The notes under the pieces: generated by a model
What the model saw: only the letters and a program-made list of their open reading frames with translations
Database searches by the model: none
What the model was told of the DNA's origin: nothing
In this document: positions 25,757 through 34,273 of the stretch, in pieces
Numbering within the stretch: position 1 is the first letter of the stretch
Layout of the letters: the number at the start of each line of letters is the position of its first letter
Program-made: the position numbers and the translations under genes
NCBI GenBank assembly: GCA_011523655.1
Contig: WTGH01000024.1
Location: 147,408 to 211,407, forward strand
Source of the DNA: Rhodospirillaceae bacterium
GTDB taxonomy: Bacteria > Pseudomonadota > Alphaproteobacteria > Bin65
Direction: 5' to 3'
Length of the DNA: 64,000 nucleotides

Positions 25757-27244
25757 TCAGGCGCTGAACAGGAAAACGGCGCCGGTCACGGCCGCAAAGC
25801 TTGCGAGGGTGAAGAGGCCGTTCCAGCGCCAGGTCATCGCGGTTTCCTTCACGCCGGTCGCGCGGCCCAGGAGCAGCGCCGTGGTCCCGAACGGCGAGCC
25901 GGTGAGGTTGAGGCACCAGCCCATGACGAAGGCAAAGCCGAGCAGCGTCGGATCGAGATCGAGGCCCGGAAGGCCGATCAGCAGGCTGCCGAAGAAGGTT
26001 GCGGTCATGATCGGCGGGACGGCCAACTGCGACAGCAGGGGCACGGCGGCGACGACCAGCAGATAGATCGCCACGGCCGGCAGCCGCTCAGGCTGCAGCC
26101 ATTCGCCGATGCCCGCCGGATCGAGCAGGCCGGCCAGCATCAGCCCGCAATAGCCGCCGGTCGACAGAGTCAGCGCTTCCGGCATGCTGCGCGGGATCGA
26201 GTCCGTCGCAACCTCGCCGATCCGCGCTGCGAAGGCGCCGCCCCCGGCCGGTCCGGCGCCGGCGGTCCGGGCCGTCCGCGACTGTACCCAGAGCCAGGCC
26301 AGTGTGACGAGCGGGGCCATCAGCATCAGCCCGACGATGACGATCGCGCCCGACGCCAGGACGATCAGCACGCACCCGCCGATCAGCGCCAAGCACACCA
26401 GCGAGAACCGGACCGCCGCCGCGCGGGGGAAGGTGCGGCGGATTCCGGCCGGGAGCAGGCCGTCGCGCGCCAGGCGGCGGCGCGCCCGTCGGCCCACGGC
26501 GCGGTCGTTCAGCCAGCCCAGCGGCAGGATCGCCACCGCAACCAGCGCGCCCATGCCGGCCAGCGCAATCGGGTCCGCGCCGACGATGACGACCGGGATG
26601 AGCGCCTGGGTCACCGCCGTCGGCGACCAGGCGATGACCCAGGAAAAACCCCGGATCAGGGCCGACAGCTGACGCTGTTCCCGGATTGCCGCGGCGGCGG
26701 GCTCGTCGGCCCGCGTCGCCTCCACGCCCCGCATGATGAGCGGCCCGATCAGGCTGAGCGTGCCGAAGTTGAGGAGCAGGCCCATGATGTGGCTTCCGGC
26801 GTGCACCGCGAGATAACGCCGTCCGGGCGGCTGCCGGGTCAGGTAGTCGCCGAGCGCCAGCACCGACGCGGACCGGCTGGCCCCGACCCGCAGCAGCCCG
26901 ATCAGGATCATGAAGGCGGCCAGAAAGGCGGCCCGCTGCAACGAGTGTTCGATCAGCGCGCCCGGCGCCGGCGCGGCGAGCAGGGCCGCCGCGGTTATCG
27001 CGGCCGCGGCCGCCAGCAGGCCGCGTTCGCGCCAGCCGGTGAGGCCCAGGCCGATCGCGTAGCACAGGACCAGGCAGACCGACGAGGCGAGCGCGGCGGC
27101 GCGCAGGCCGGCAAACTGATGGACCAGAACCGCCGCACACAGCAGCAGCAGGCCGCCGCCGAGCAGCCGGCCCACCGCAGCGCCCACTGCCGGGCGGGGC
27201 ACATCGGAGGCCGGGTTTTCCCCGGTGGCGTCTTCCGCGCTCAT
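25757..27244 (-). CDS. Multi-pass membrane protein, ion-transporter-like
   Basis: A 495-residue, strongly hydrophobic protein with roughly 12-13 membrane segments. Recognisable stretches are SHIMGLLLNFGTLSLIGPLI, SWVIAWSPTAVTQALIPVVI in the first half and LTLSTGGYCGLMLAGLLDPAG and GWCLNLTGSPFGTTALLLGRATG in the second. The paired re-entrant-like motifs (FSWVIAWSPT and NLTGSPFG) recall the ion transporter superfamily (SLC13/ArsB-like), but I cannot assign a substrate. It ends 13 bases inside the gap after the scoA region and is 40 bases upstream of ccmC in the same direction. Confidence 0.75.
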   Translation of the reverse strand: MSAEDATGENPASDVPRPAVGAAVGRLLGGGLLLLCAAVLVHQFAGLRAAALASSVCLVLCYAIGLGLTGWRERGLLAAAAAITAAALLAAPAPGALIEHSLQRAAFLAAFMILIGLLRVGASRSASVLALGDYLTRQPPGRRYLAVHAGSHIMGLLLNFGTLSLIGPLIMRGVEATRADEPAAAAIREQRQLSALIRGFSWVIAWSPTAVTQALIPVVIVGADPIALAGMGALVAVAILPLGWLNDRAVGRRARRRLARDGLLPAGIRRTFPRAAAVRFSLVCLALIGGCVLIVLASGAIVIVGLMLMAPLVTLAWLWVQSRTARTAGAGPAGGGAFAARIGEVATDSIPRSMPEALTLSTGGYCGLMLAGLLDPAGIGEWLQPERLPAVAIYLLVVAAVPLLSQLAVPPIMTATFFGSLLIGLPGLDLDPTLLGFAFVMGWCLNLTGSPFGTTALLLGRATGVKETAMTWRWNGLFTLASFAAVTGAVFLFSA

Positions 27245-27284
27245 GTCGAAGGCCCGGGGCGGCGGTCGTGCGGTCGCTGCACCC

Positions 27285-28010
27285 CTATCGCGCGCCGAGC
27301 TGCCGCAGTTGCAGGGCGCGCCGCCGCTGGGCCAGCAGGGCGGCCCGGCTGCGCAGGATCAGGACCGTCACGAAATAGGCCATGAAGCCGGCGATCGTCA
27401 GCAGCAGCGGCCACAGCATCGAACTGTGAATCGACGGGCCGGAGAGTTTGAGGATGCTCGCCGGCTGGTGCAGCGTGCTCCACCAGTCGACGGAAAACTT
27501 GACGATCGGCAGGTTGACGACCCCGACGACGGCGAGCAGCGCCGCCGCCCGGGCGCCGCGCTGCGGGTCGTCGAACGCCCGGGCCAGCGCGATATGCCCG
27601 AGATAGAGGAAGAACAGCACCAGCACCGAAGTCAGGCGGGCGTCCCACACCCACCAGGCGCCCCACATCGGCTTGCCCCACAGCGACCCGGTGGCGAGCG
27701 CCAGCGCGGTAAAGCAGGCGCCTATCGGCGAGGCGGCCTGGGCCAGGATATCGGCGAGCGTATGGCGCCAGATCAGGCTGGCCGCGCTGAGCGCCGCCAC
27801 GACGAGATAGACGAACAGCGCCATCCAGGCCGACGGCACATGGACATACATGATCCGCACGCTCTCGCCCTGCTGGTAATCGGCCGGCGCGAAGACCAGC
27901 GCCCAGGGAAGGCCGATGCCCAGGCAGATCAGGGTGGCCGCCAGGCTCCAGGGGTAGACGGCGCGGGCCATCCGGTTGAACCGGGCCGGGTTGGCGAAGC
28001 GGTGGAACAT
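27285..28010 (-). CDS. ccmC: Heme exporter protein CcmC
   Basis: Inner-membrane protein that loads heme onto CcmE for cytochrome c maturation. It has six membrane segments and the tryptophan-rich signature WGAWWVWDARLTSVLVLFF, plus MYVHVPSAWMALF with the external His before it, and FSVDWWSTLHQPASI with the second heme-ligand His. The length of 241 residues fits. The ATG at 28010 is preferred over an upstream start that adds 12 unlikely residues. No other ccm gene is nearby. Confidence 0.93.
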   Translation of the reverse strand: MFHRFANPARFNRMARAVYPWSLAATLICLGIGLPWALVFAPADYQQGESVRIMYVHVPSAWMALFVYLVVAALSAASLIWRHTLADILAQAASPIGACFTALALATGSLWGKPMWGAWWVWDARLTSVLVLFFLYLGHIALARAFDDPQRGARAAALLAVVGVVNLPIVKFSVDWWSTLHQPASILKLSGPSIHSSMLWPLLLTIAGFMAYFVTVLILRSRAALLAQRRRALQLRQLGAR

Positions 28011-28067
28011 GGGCCGCAGGATAGGTCCGCTTCCGCGGCGCACCATCCCGGCGCTTTGTCGCCGCTT

Positions 28068-28421
28068 CTATTCTCGCGATCGGATCGTTGCCCGTTGTCG
28101 CGCCCGGTCGCGCAAATGCTCCTCGCGGGTTCCGAATTCGGTGCGCGGGTGTCCGTCTTCGAATTCCGGGATGGTTTGGCGATCTTCTTCCTGATTTCGT
28201 TTGTAGCGGCGCGCCGCTTCGAGCAACTGCAACCGTTTCCATTTCAGGTAGGCGTGCTCGTGTCTGGTGACGGGTTCCTTCTTGCCCCGGCAGACACGCA
28301 CGAATTGGATGCCGCTCTTTCCGCGCGGCTTCATAGTCCCCTCGTCGAGCGCGCGATACCGGTCGAGGTTTGCGTCGATCAGCGCCCGTTCTTCCTCGTT
28401 CAATTCCAGCGGGTCGGTCAT
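28068..28421 (-). CDS. Hypothetical charged protein
   Basis: A 117-residue, highly charged protein without membrane segment or recognised family. It starts MTDPLELNEEERALIDANLDR and has a basic, probably helical middle (HEHAYLKWKRLQLLEAARRYKR) and an Arg/Glu-rich end. It reads away from the LAB_N gene and is 57 bases upstream of ccmC. The upstream 190 bases contain only the inverted repeat CCGTAC/GTACGG at 28473-28499. Confidence 0.5.
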   Translation of the reverse strand: MTDPLELNEEERALIDANLDRYRALDEGTMKPRGKSGIQFVRVCRGKKEPVTRHEHAYLKWKRLQLLEAARRYKRNQEEDRQTIPEFEDGHPRTEFGTREEHLRDRARQRATIRSRE

Positions 28422-28611
28422 TCAACAGTTCCCTGCAAGGTGAAGAAATTCAACAGACCCGTCCTCACTGTTCCGTACGATTCTCGGGCCATTGTACGGC
28501 ACCGACCGGGTGCGCCGCCAACGGCATTCGCGCGGCACCGTGCCGTCTGGCGCCGGCAGCACCGTCCCGGCAGCGTCGTTCCGTTCCCCTGCAGGAAGGA
28601 CTCGTTATCCC

Positions 28612-29001
28612 ATGGAATTTCTCGAAACGCTCAAGGGCCTGATGAATGTCGAGACGTCCGGCGAGCTGATCTGGGTGATGGTCGGCTTCCTGGGGCAGGC
28701 CATGTTTTCGGCCCGTTTCATCATCCAGTGGTTCGTCAGCGAGAAGGCCAAGGAGAGCATCGTTCCCATCGCCTTCTGGTATTTCAGCATCCTGGGCGGG
28801 ATGACGCTTCTGACCTACGCGATCTGGCGCCGCGATCCGGTGATCATCTGCGGCCAGGCGGGCGGACTGATGATCTACGCCCGGAATCTCTGGTTCATCT
28901 ACAGCAAGCGCGCGCGCGAGGCGGACAGGGTGCCGACGGACAGCGACGCGGAGCGGCTGGCTGCCGACGCTGCGAACGAGGCGGAAAGGAAATCGGGATA
29001 A
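28612..29001 (+). CDS. Lipid-A-disaccharide synthase N-terminal domain (LAB_N) protein
   Basis: A 129-residue protein consisting of only the small LAB_N domain, with three membrane segments (IWVMVGFLGQAMFSARFIIQW, IVPIAFWYFSILGGMTLLTYAIW and the region after DPVIICGQAGG). It ends in an acidic tail. Such stand-alone proteins are common in alphaproteobacteria near lipid-glycosylation genes; their exact role is unknown. AGGAAGGA precedes the ATG at 28612. It converges with the nuclease gene. Confidence 0.85.
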   Translation: MEFLETLKGLMNVETSGELIWVMVGFLGQAMFSARFIIQWFVSEKAKESIVPIAFWYFSILGGMTLLTYAIWRRDPVIICGQAGGLMIYARNLWFIYSKRAREADRVPTDSDAERLAADAANEAERKSG

Positions 29002-29007
29002 TCCGGG

Positions 29008-29886
29008 TTAATCCCCCGGCGGCAGCCGTTCGATCTGTTCGGGGTGGGTGGCGACGATCAGCGGGCCGTTCCGGCTGCGCACCCAGCCGCGCACGCGGAT
29101 TTTCCGGCCTTTCAGGGCCCGGAGATCGAAGCCGGCCCGGCGGAACAGCCGGCGGGCGCGGGCGCCGACCCGCACGGTAAAGTCGGTCCGCCAGTCGTCG
29201 CCGAAATTCAGATAGGTGACGCTCCGGAACGCGGCGACGGCTTTCACCACGCCCTCGACGATCTGCCAGGATTCGAGGTCGCGCCGCACCGAACCGGCCG
29301 TTCGGACGGCATAGCGCCGATGCGCCCACAGGCCGAGGCCGGCCCGGCGTGCCGTGTCTTCCCGGGCCAGCAGTTCGGCGATGCGCGCCTGATTTCCGGC
29401 ATAGCTGCGCACCCGGACATGGCCGGCGGATACGAGTTCGCCCTGGACCCAGCGCGGCCCGACGAAAAGATGGACGATCAGGCGGCCGTAGCGATCGATG
29501 CGTCGGCCGGCGCGGTACAGGCGGACCCGCCGGCCGAGGACGATGGCCGCAAGCGCCCGCCGCGCCGCTTCGGCATGGGGCCAGGGGCCGCCGTCGCGGC
29601 CGGCCATGCGCGGCGCGTCGATGCCGGCCAGCCGCGCCGTGTCGCCCGATGCCAGCCGCACCGCCGCACCGTTCATGACCTCGACGATACCCGCTTCGCC
29701 GGCCGGCTGCAGCGCCTCGGGCGCGGCCGCGGCGTGCGCCGCCAGCGGGGCCGGCAACAGAGAGAAGAACAGCGCCGCCGGTCCGGCGCCGCGGCGCAAG
29801 GAACGGGTGACCTTGCGGCCACGCTCGGCTACAGATGCGCCTCGCGCCTTCGCTACCGCCGGCAAGCCGGCCGCCCTGTCATGCAT
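29008..29886 (-). CDS. Thermonuclease-like secreted protein (SNase domain)
   Basis: Residues about 95-220 match the staphylococcal-nuclease fold: MNGAAVRLASGDTARLAGIDAPR, then RRVRLYRAGRRIDRYGRLIVHLF and WVQGELVSAGHVRVRSY. The C-terminal part reads like an OB-fold (RKIRVRGWVRSRNGPLIVATHPEQIERL). A hydrophobic stretch AALFFSLLPAPLAAHA near residue 45 looks like a signal peptide. The classical catalytic Arg/Glu set is only partly visible, so activity is uncertain. The start at 29886 overlaps the first codons of the divergent pip gene; a TTG nearer the signal peptide is an alternative. Confidence 0.75.
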   Translation of the reverse strand: MHDRAAGLPAVAKARGASVAERGRKVTRSLRRGAGPAALFFSLLPAPLAAHAAAAPEALQPAGEAGIVEVMNGAAVRLASGDTARLAGIDAPRMAGRDGGPWPHAEAARRALAAIVLGRRVRLYRAGRRIDRYGRLIVHLFVGPRWVQGELVSAGHVRVRSYAGNQARIAELLAREDTARRAGLGLWAHRRYAVRTAGSVRRDLESWQIVEGVVKAVAAFRSVTYLNFGDDWRTDFTVRVGARARRLFRRAGFDLRALKGRKIRVRGWVRSRNGPLIVATHPEQIERLPPGD

Positions 29887-30882
29887 GCCGAAGCCAATCC
29901 GTCCGTCTCCCGATCCGTTTCCGATTCGGCTTCGACTGCCCGGGCCGAGCTGTTTCCGGCCATCGAACCTTACGACACCGGGTTCATCGCGCTCGATCAT
30001 GGCCACAGGATGTACTGGGAGCAATCGGGCAACCCGGCCGGTGTCCCGGTCGTGTTCCTGCATGGCGGGCCGGGCGCCGGCACGTCGCCGACCCACCGGC
30101 GCTATTTCGATCCCGCCCACTACCGGATCGTCCTGTTCGATCAGCGCGGCGCCGGCCGGTCGACGCCGCCGGGCCATCTTGAGGCCAACACGACGCAACA
30201 CCTGATTGCCGATATGGAGAAGCTGCGGGCGCTGCTCGGCATCGACTCCTGGTGGCTGTTCGGCGGGTCATGGGGCAGCGCCCTGGCAATGGCGTATGGC
30301 GCGGCCCATCCGGCGCGCTGCCGCGGCTTTGTCCTGCGCGGAATTTTCCTCGGCCGCCGGACCGAGCTGGACTGGTTCCTCACCGGCATGAAGCGGATTT
30401 TCCCGGAAGCCCATCGCCGCTTCGCCGAATTCGTCCCGGCGGACGAGCGCGGCGATCTGCTGACCGCCTATCTCGCGCGGTTGACCGATCCCGATCCGGC
30501 GATCCACCTGCCCGCCGCCCGGGCGTGGAGCGCGTATGAGGGCGCCTGCTCCACGCTGCTGCCGAGCCCCGACACCGTGACGGCCTTCCAGCAGGATCGC
30601 ATGGCGCTCGGTCTCGCACGGGTCGAAGCGCATTATTTCAGGCATGCCATGTTCCTGGAGGGCGTCGACCTGTTGCAGGGCATCGCCGGGCTCCGCCACC
30701 TGCCCTGCACCATCGTCCAGGGCCGCTACGACGTGGTGTGCCCGATCGCGACGGCCGACGAACTCGCCCGGGCCTGGCCCGAGGCCACCTATATCGTGGT
30801 GCCGGACGCCGGCCATTCGGCGATGGAGCCCGGAATCCGCCGCGCCCTGCTGGAAACGATGGAACGCTGCAAGGAAGCGTGA
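29881..30882 (+). CDS. pip: Proline iminopeptidase
   Basis: Serine aminopeptidase that releases N-terminal proline. The 333-residue protein is an alpha/beta hydrolase with the oxyanion motif HGGPGAG near residue 62, DQRGAGRSTPPGHLEANTTQHLIADMEKLR, and the nucleophile elbow GGSWGSALAMAYGAAHP. The acid and His of the triad lie in QGRYDVVCP and AGHSAMEPG. It starts inside the first codons of the oppositely oriented nuclease gene. Confidence 0.95.
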   Translation: MHAEANPSVSRSVSDSASTARAELFPAIEPYDTGFIALDHGHRMYWEQSGNPAGVPVVFLHGGPGAGTSPTHRRYFDPAHYRIVLFDQRGAGRSTPPGHLEANTTQHLIADMEKLRALLGIDSWWLFGGSWGSALAMAYGAAHPARCRGFVLRGIFLGRRTELDWFLTGMKRIFPEAHRRFAEFVPADERGDLLTAYLARLTDPDPAIHLPAARAWSAYEGACSTLLPSPDTVTAFQQDRMALGLARVEAHYFRHAMFLEGVDLLQGIAGLRHLPCTIVQGRYDVVCPIATADELARAWPEATYIVVPDAGHSAMEPGIRRALLETMERCKEA

Positions 30883-30898
30883 GACGACTATGCCGGGC

Positions 30899-31189
30899 CT
30901 ATCCGGCCGCAGAATCGATGAAGCGGGCGAGGGCGATATCCTTCTCGGTGACGCCGCCGGCATCGTGAGTGCTCAGCGTGATTTCGACCCGGTTGTATAC
31001 GTTGAACCATTCGGGATGATGATCCGCCCGCTCGGCATAGAGCGCGACCCGCGCCATGAAGCCGAAGGCTTCGTTGAAATCCCGGAACCGGAAGTCCCTG
31101 GCAATCGCGTCGCGGCCGTCGACCTCCGACCAGCCGGCGAGTCCTGCCAGCGCCTCGGCGCGCGCCGCGCCGGTGAGCCTTTCAATCAT
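30899..31189 (-). CDS. phhB: 4a-hydroxytetrahydrobiopterin dehydratase
   Basis: Pterin-4a-carbinolamine dehydratase that recycles the pterin cofactor of phenylalanine hydroxylase or serves in molybdopterin chemistry. The 96-residue protein has the signature [40 protein letters not shown], including the catalytic His-His-Pro. The ATG at 31189 is chosen because GGAGG is 6 bases upstream of it and directly abuts the alternative ATG at 31195. No phenylalanine hydroxylase gene is in the window. Confidence 0.93.
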   Translation of the reverse strand: MIERLTGAARAEALAGLAGWSEVDGRDAIARDFRFRDFNEAFGFMARVALYAERADHHPEWFNVYNRVEITLSTHDAGGVTEKDIALARFIDSAAG

Positions 31190-31211
31190 CGTCATCCTCC
31201 CGCGCCGGGCC

Positions 31212-31259
31212 GAACCCGGCCCCGAACCCGGCCTCGAACCCGGCCTCGAACCCGGCCAT
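31212..31259. repeat. 12-bp tandem repeat upstream of phhB
   Basis: Four units of GAACCCGGCCTC, the first and last with small changes. It lies in the gap between phhB and the metallopeptidase gene, where the promoter of phhB would be expected. Confidence 0.75.
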
Positions 31260-31296
31260 GCCTTGTGCGGCGCGCCGCGCTTCCTATCTCGGCGCT

Positions 31297-31800
31297 ATGG
31301 CCGCAAGAGACCGCATAACGCCCCGCCGAAACCGGGCAATCCCCGTCGTTACACCGCAGAACCGGCCGCGGCAAGGCGCGCCGGCGGTCGAGCGGGCGGT
31401 TGAGCGTACGGCTGGGACGGACGATCCGGACGAGAAAATCCTGGCGATCGCGGAGCGGTGCTATGCGGCGCTTCCCGCCGAATTCCGGCGCTATGCCGAC
31501 AATGTCGTCATCACGATCCAGGATTTTCCCGACGCGGATACGCTCGCGCGTATGGGCTGCACGACGCGCTGGGATCTGCTCGGCCTCTACAGCGGCATCG
31601 CCGTCGGCGAGAAGGAAGCCGGATATGTCGCGCCGACGCCCGACCGGGTCTTTCTCTATGCCCGCCCGATTGCGGCCTATGCGAAAGATACCGGGGAACG
31701 GCTCGCCGACGTCGTCCGCCATGTCCTGATCCACGAGATCGGCCACCATTTCGGCCTGTCCGACGCCGATATGGAACGGATCGAGGCGGCTTGCCGGTGA
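31297..31800 (+). CDS. Zincin-like metallopeptidase (PF06262-type)
   Basis: A small metalloprotease-fold protein of about 167 residues. The zinc motif HEIGHHFGLSD is at residues about 146-156. ILAIAERCYAALPAEFRRYADNVVITIQDFPD and LLGLYSGIAVGEK are typical of the family represented by TTHA0227. The N-terminal 40 residues are basic and low complexity, so the ATG at 31297 is only one of several possible starts. Function in the cell is unknown. Confidence 0.8.
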   Translation: MAARDRITPRRNRAIPVVTPQNRPRQGAPAVERAVERTAGTDDPDEKILAIAERCYAALPAEFRRYADNVVITIQDFPDADTLARMGCTTRWDLLGLYSGIAVGEKEAGYVAPTPDRVFLYARPIAAYAKDTGERLADVVRHVLIHEIGHHFGLSDADMERIEAACR

Positions 31801-31867
31801 ACCGCCGCACGGCTGCCGGGTTGCCCGCTCGCGGGAACCTGCCTTCGGCAACAGGACAGGACCCCAG

Positions 31868-34273
31868 ATGGCCTCCACCGACCCCCTGACGCCTGAAGAA
31901 CTGCGCTGGACCTGCGATCCGGCAGCCCTCGGTTTCGAGACCACGGCCGAACTGGAGCCGATCGAGGATGTCGTCGGCCAGCCGCGGGCGGTGGCGGCGC
32001 TCGAATTCGGCGTCGGGATGGACCGGCGGGGCTACAACCTGTTCTGCTTCGGCCCGCCGGGTTCCGGCAAGCATTCCATTGTGCGCAGCCATATCGTCCG
32101 CGCCGCGAACGGCCGGCCGCCGGCCCCGGACTGGATCTACGTTCACAATTTCGACGAGCCGCACCGGCCGGCGGCGCTGAAATTGCCGACCGGGCGCGCG
32201 GGCCCGTTTCGCGAAGCGATGGAACAACTGGTGCGCGAACTCAAGGCCGGCATCCCGGCCGCCTTCGAATCGGACGAGTACCAGGCGCGCCGGAATGTCG
32301 TGGAGCAGGCGTTCCGCAATCGCCAGGCCGCAGCGTTCGGTGCGCTGCAGCAGGAAGCGGCCGCGCAGAATATCGTCGTCGTTCGCGGCGAACAGGGTTT
32401 CGCCTTTGCGCCGGCGGCCGATGGCCAGCCGATGCAGCAGGACGCCTTCGACGCGCTGCCGGAAGACCGGCGCGCGGCCTTCCAGAAGCTGGTCGAGGGG
32501 TTTCAGGCCAGGCTGCAGGAGGTGATGCGCCAGTATCCGGCATGGGAGCAGGAGACCCGCGCGGTCCTGCGGACGCTCAACCGCGAAGTCGCCCGCAACG
32601 TGACCGCCGTTCTCGTCAAGGGAGTCAGGGACGCGTTCTCGGACCTGCCCGAAATCGTCGCCCATCTCGGCCGGATCGAAGACGATGTCGTCGACAATGT
32701 GTTCGATTTCCTGAAAGCGCAGCACGAGCAGCGGCCGGCGGGCGAAAGCGGCCGGCAGATCGCCGATCTGGTCGGGCGGCCCAACGAACTGACGGGCCGC
32801 GACGAAAACGCCGGTTTCCGGCGCTACGCCGTCAACGTCGTCGTCCAGCACGATCCGGCAGGCGGTGCGCCGGTCGTCACCGAAGATGCGCCCGCGCTGG
32901 GCAACCTGATCGGCCGGGTGGAGCACACCGCCCGGTTCGGCACCCTGGTCACCGATTTCTCGCTGATCAAGCCGGGCGCGCTGCACAGGGCCAACGGCGG
33001 GTTCCTGATCGTCGACGCGCGCAAGCTGCTGATGCAGCCGATGGCGTGGGAGGAGTTGAAACGCGCGCTGATTGCCCGCGAGGTCCGGATCGGCACGCTG
33101 CCCCAGCTCATGGGCCAGCAGACGACGGTGACGCTCGATCCCCAGCCGATACCGCTGAATGTAAAGGTCCTGCTGATCGGCGAACCCGGCCTGTACTACA
33201 CGCTGGCCGCGCGCGACCCGGATTTTGCCGCCCTGTTCAAGGTGGCGGTCGAGTTTGCCGGTCATCTGGACCGGACGGCCGAAAATACCGCGCTCTACGC
33301 CCGCCTGATCGCCAGCATCCAGCAGCGCGAGAATTTGCTGCCGCTCGCCGCACCGGCCGTCGCCCGACTGCTGGAACACGCGGCCCGCGCGGTCTCGGAC
33401 CGGACCAAACTGTCCGCGCAGGTGGCCGAAATCTACGACATCATGCGCGAAGGCGAGCATGCTGCGCGGCGCGACGGCCGGGATACCGTCGCAGCGGACG
33501 ACATCCGGTCCGCCATCCAGGCGCGGATCTACCGGTCCGATCGCATCCGCGAGACGATGTACGAGCGGATCGAGCGCGATTCGGTGCTGATTTCGACAGA
33601 CGGCGAGGCGGTCGGCCAGATCAACGGCCTGAGCGTGCTCACGGTCGGCGGGTTCTCGTTCGGCAAGCCGTCCCGGGTGTCGGCCAGCGTCCGCTTCGGC
33701 AAGGGCGAAGTGATCGATATCGAGCGGCAGGTCGAACTGGGGGGGCCGCTCCATTCCAAGGGAATCCTCATTCTGCAGGGATTTCTCGGCCGGCGGTTCG
33801 GGCAGGACCGGCCGATCGCCATGTCGGCGAGTCTCGTGATGGAACAGTCCTATGGCGGCGTCGACGGCGACAGCGCCTCTTCGACGGAACTCTATGCCCT
33901 GCTCTCGGCCCTGAGCGGCATTCCGATTCGGCAGTCTCTCGCCGTCACCGGTTCGGTCAACCAGTTCGGCGAGGTGCAGGTGATCGGCGGGGTGAACGAG
34001 AAGATCGAGGGTTTCTTCGACATCTGCCGCGCACGCGGATTGACGGGCAGGCAGGGCGTGCTCATCCCGAAATCCAATGCCGGGAACCTGATGCTGCGCC
34101 GGGACGTCGTGGATGCCTGCGCCGAAGGCCGGTTCCGGGTCCACGCCGTCGCCTCGATCGACGAAGGAATCGAGGTGCTGACCGGGATCGGCGCCGATAC
34201 CGTCAACGCACGGGTCGGCGAGACTCTCGACCGGTTCGCTGAACGGGCCAAGGAGTTCGCCGGAAGTTTCTAG
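31868..34273 (+). CDS. Lon-like ATP-dependent protease (AAA_32/LonB-type)
   Basis: An 801-residue AAA+ protease of the Lon-related type, distinct from classical Lon. Walker A GPPGSGKHS lies near residue 60, followed by a long helical insertion (about 90-290) and the second half of the ATPase module (GFLIVDARKLLMQP). The protease domain occupies about 560-790. The catalytic Ser is Ser669 in VDGDSASSTELY and the Lys is Lys712 in IGGVNEKIEGF, 43 residues apart as in E. coli Lon. The family contributes to stress survival in other bacteria; its substrates are unknown. It overlaps the end of the convergent oxidoreductase gene by 4 bases. Confidence 0.93.
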   Translation: MASTDPLTPEELRWTCDPAALGFETTAELEPIEDVVGQPRAVAALEFGVGMDRRGYNLFCFGPPGSGKHSIVRSHIVRAANGRPPAPDWIYVHNFDEPHRPAALKLPTGRAGPFREAMEQLVRELKAGIPAAFESDEYQARRNVVEQAFRNRQAAAFGALQQEAAAQNIVVVRGEQGFAFAPAADGQPMQQDAFDALPEDRRAAFQKLVEGFQARLQEVMRQYPAWEQETRAVLRTLNREVARNVTAVLVKGVRDAFSDLPEIVAHLGRIEDDVVDNVFDFLKAQHEQRPAGESGRQIADLVGRPNELTGRDENAGFRRYAVNVVVQHDPAGGAPVVTEDAPALGNLIGRVEHTARFGTLVTDFSLIKPGALHRANGGFLIVDARKLLMQPMAWEELKRALIAREVRIGTLPQLMGQQTTVTLDPQPIPLNVKVLLIGEPGLYYTLAARDPDFAALFKVAVEFAGHLDRTAENTALYARLIASIQQRENLLPLAAPAVARLLEHAARAVSDRTKLSAQVAEIYDIMREGEHAARRDGRDTVAADDIRSAIQARIYRSDRIRETMYERIERDSVLISTDGEAVGQINGLSVLTVGGFSFGKPSRVSASVRFGKGEVIDIERQVELGGPLHSKGILILQGFLGRRFGQDRPIAMSASLVMEQSYGGVDGDSASSTELYALLSALSGIPIRQSLAVTGSVNQFGEVQVIGGVNEKIEGFFDICRARGLTGRQGVLIPKSNAGNLMLRRDVVDACAEGRFRVHAVASIDEGIEVLTGIGADTVNARVGETLDRFAERAKEFAGSF

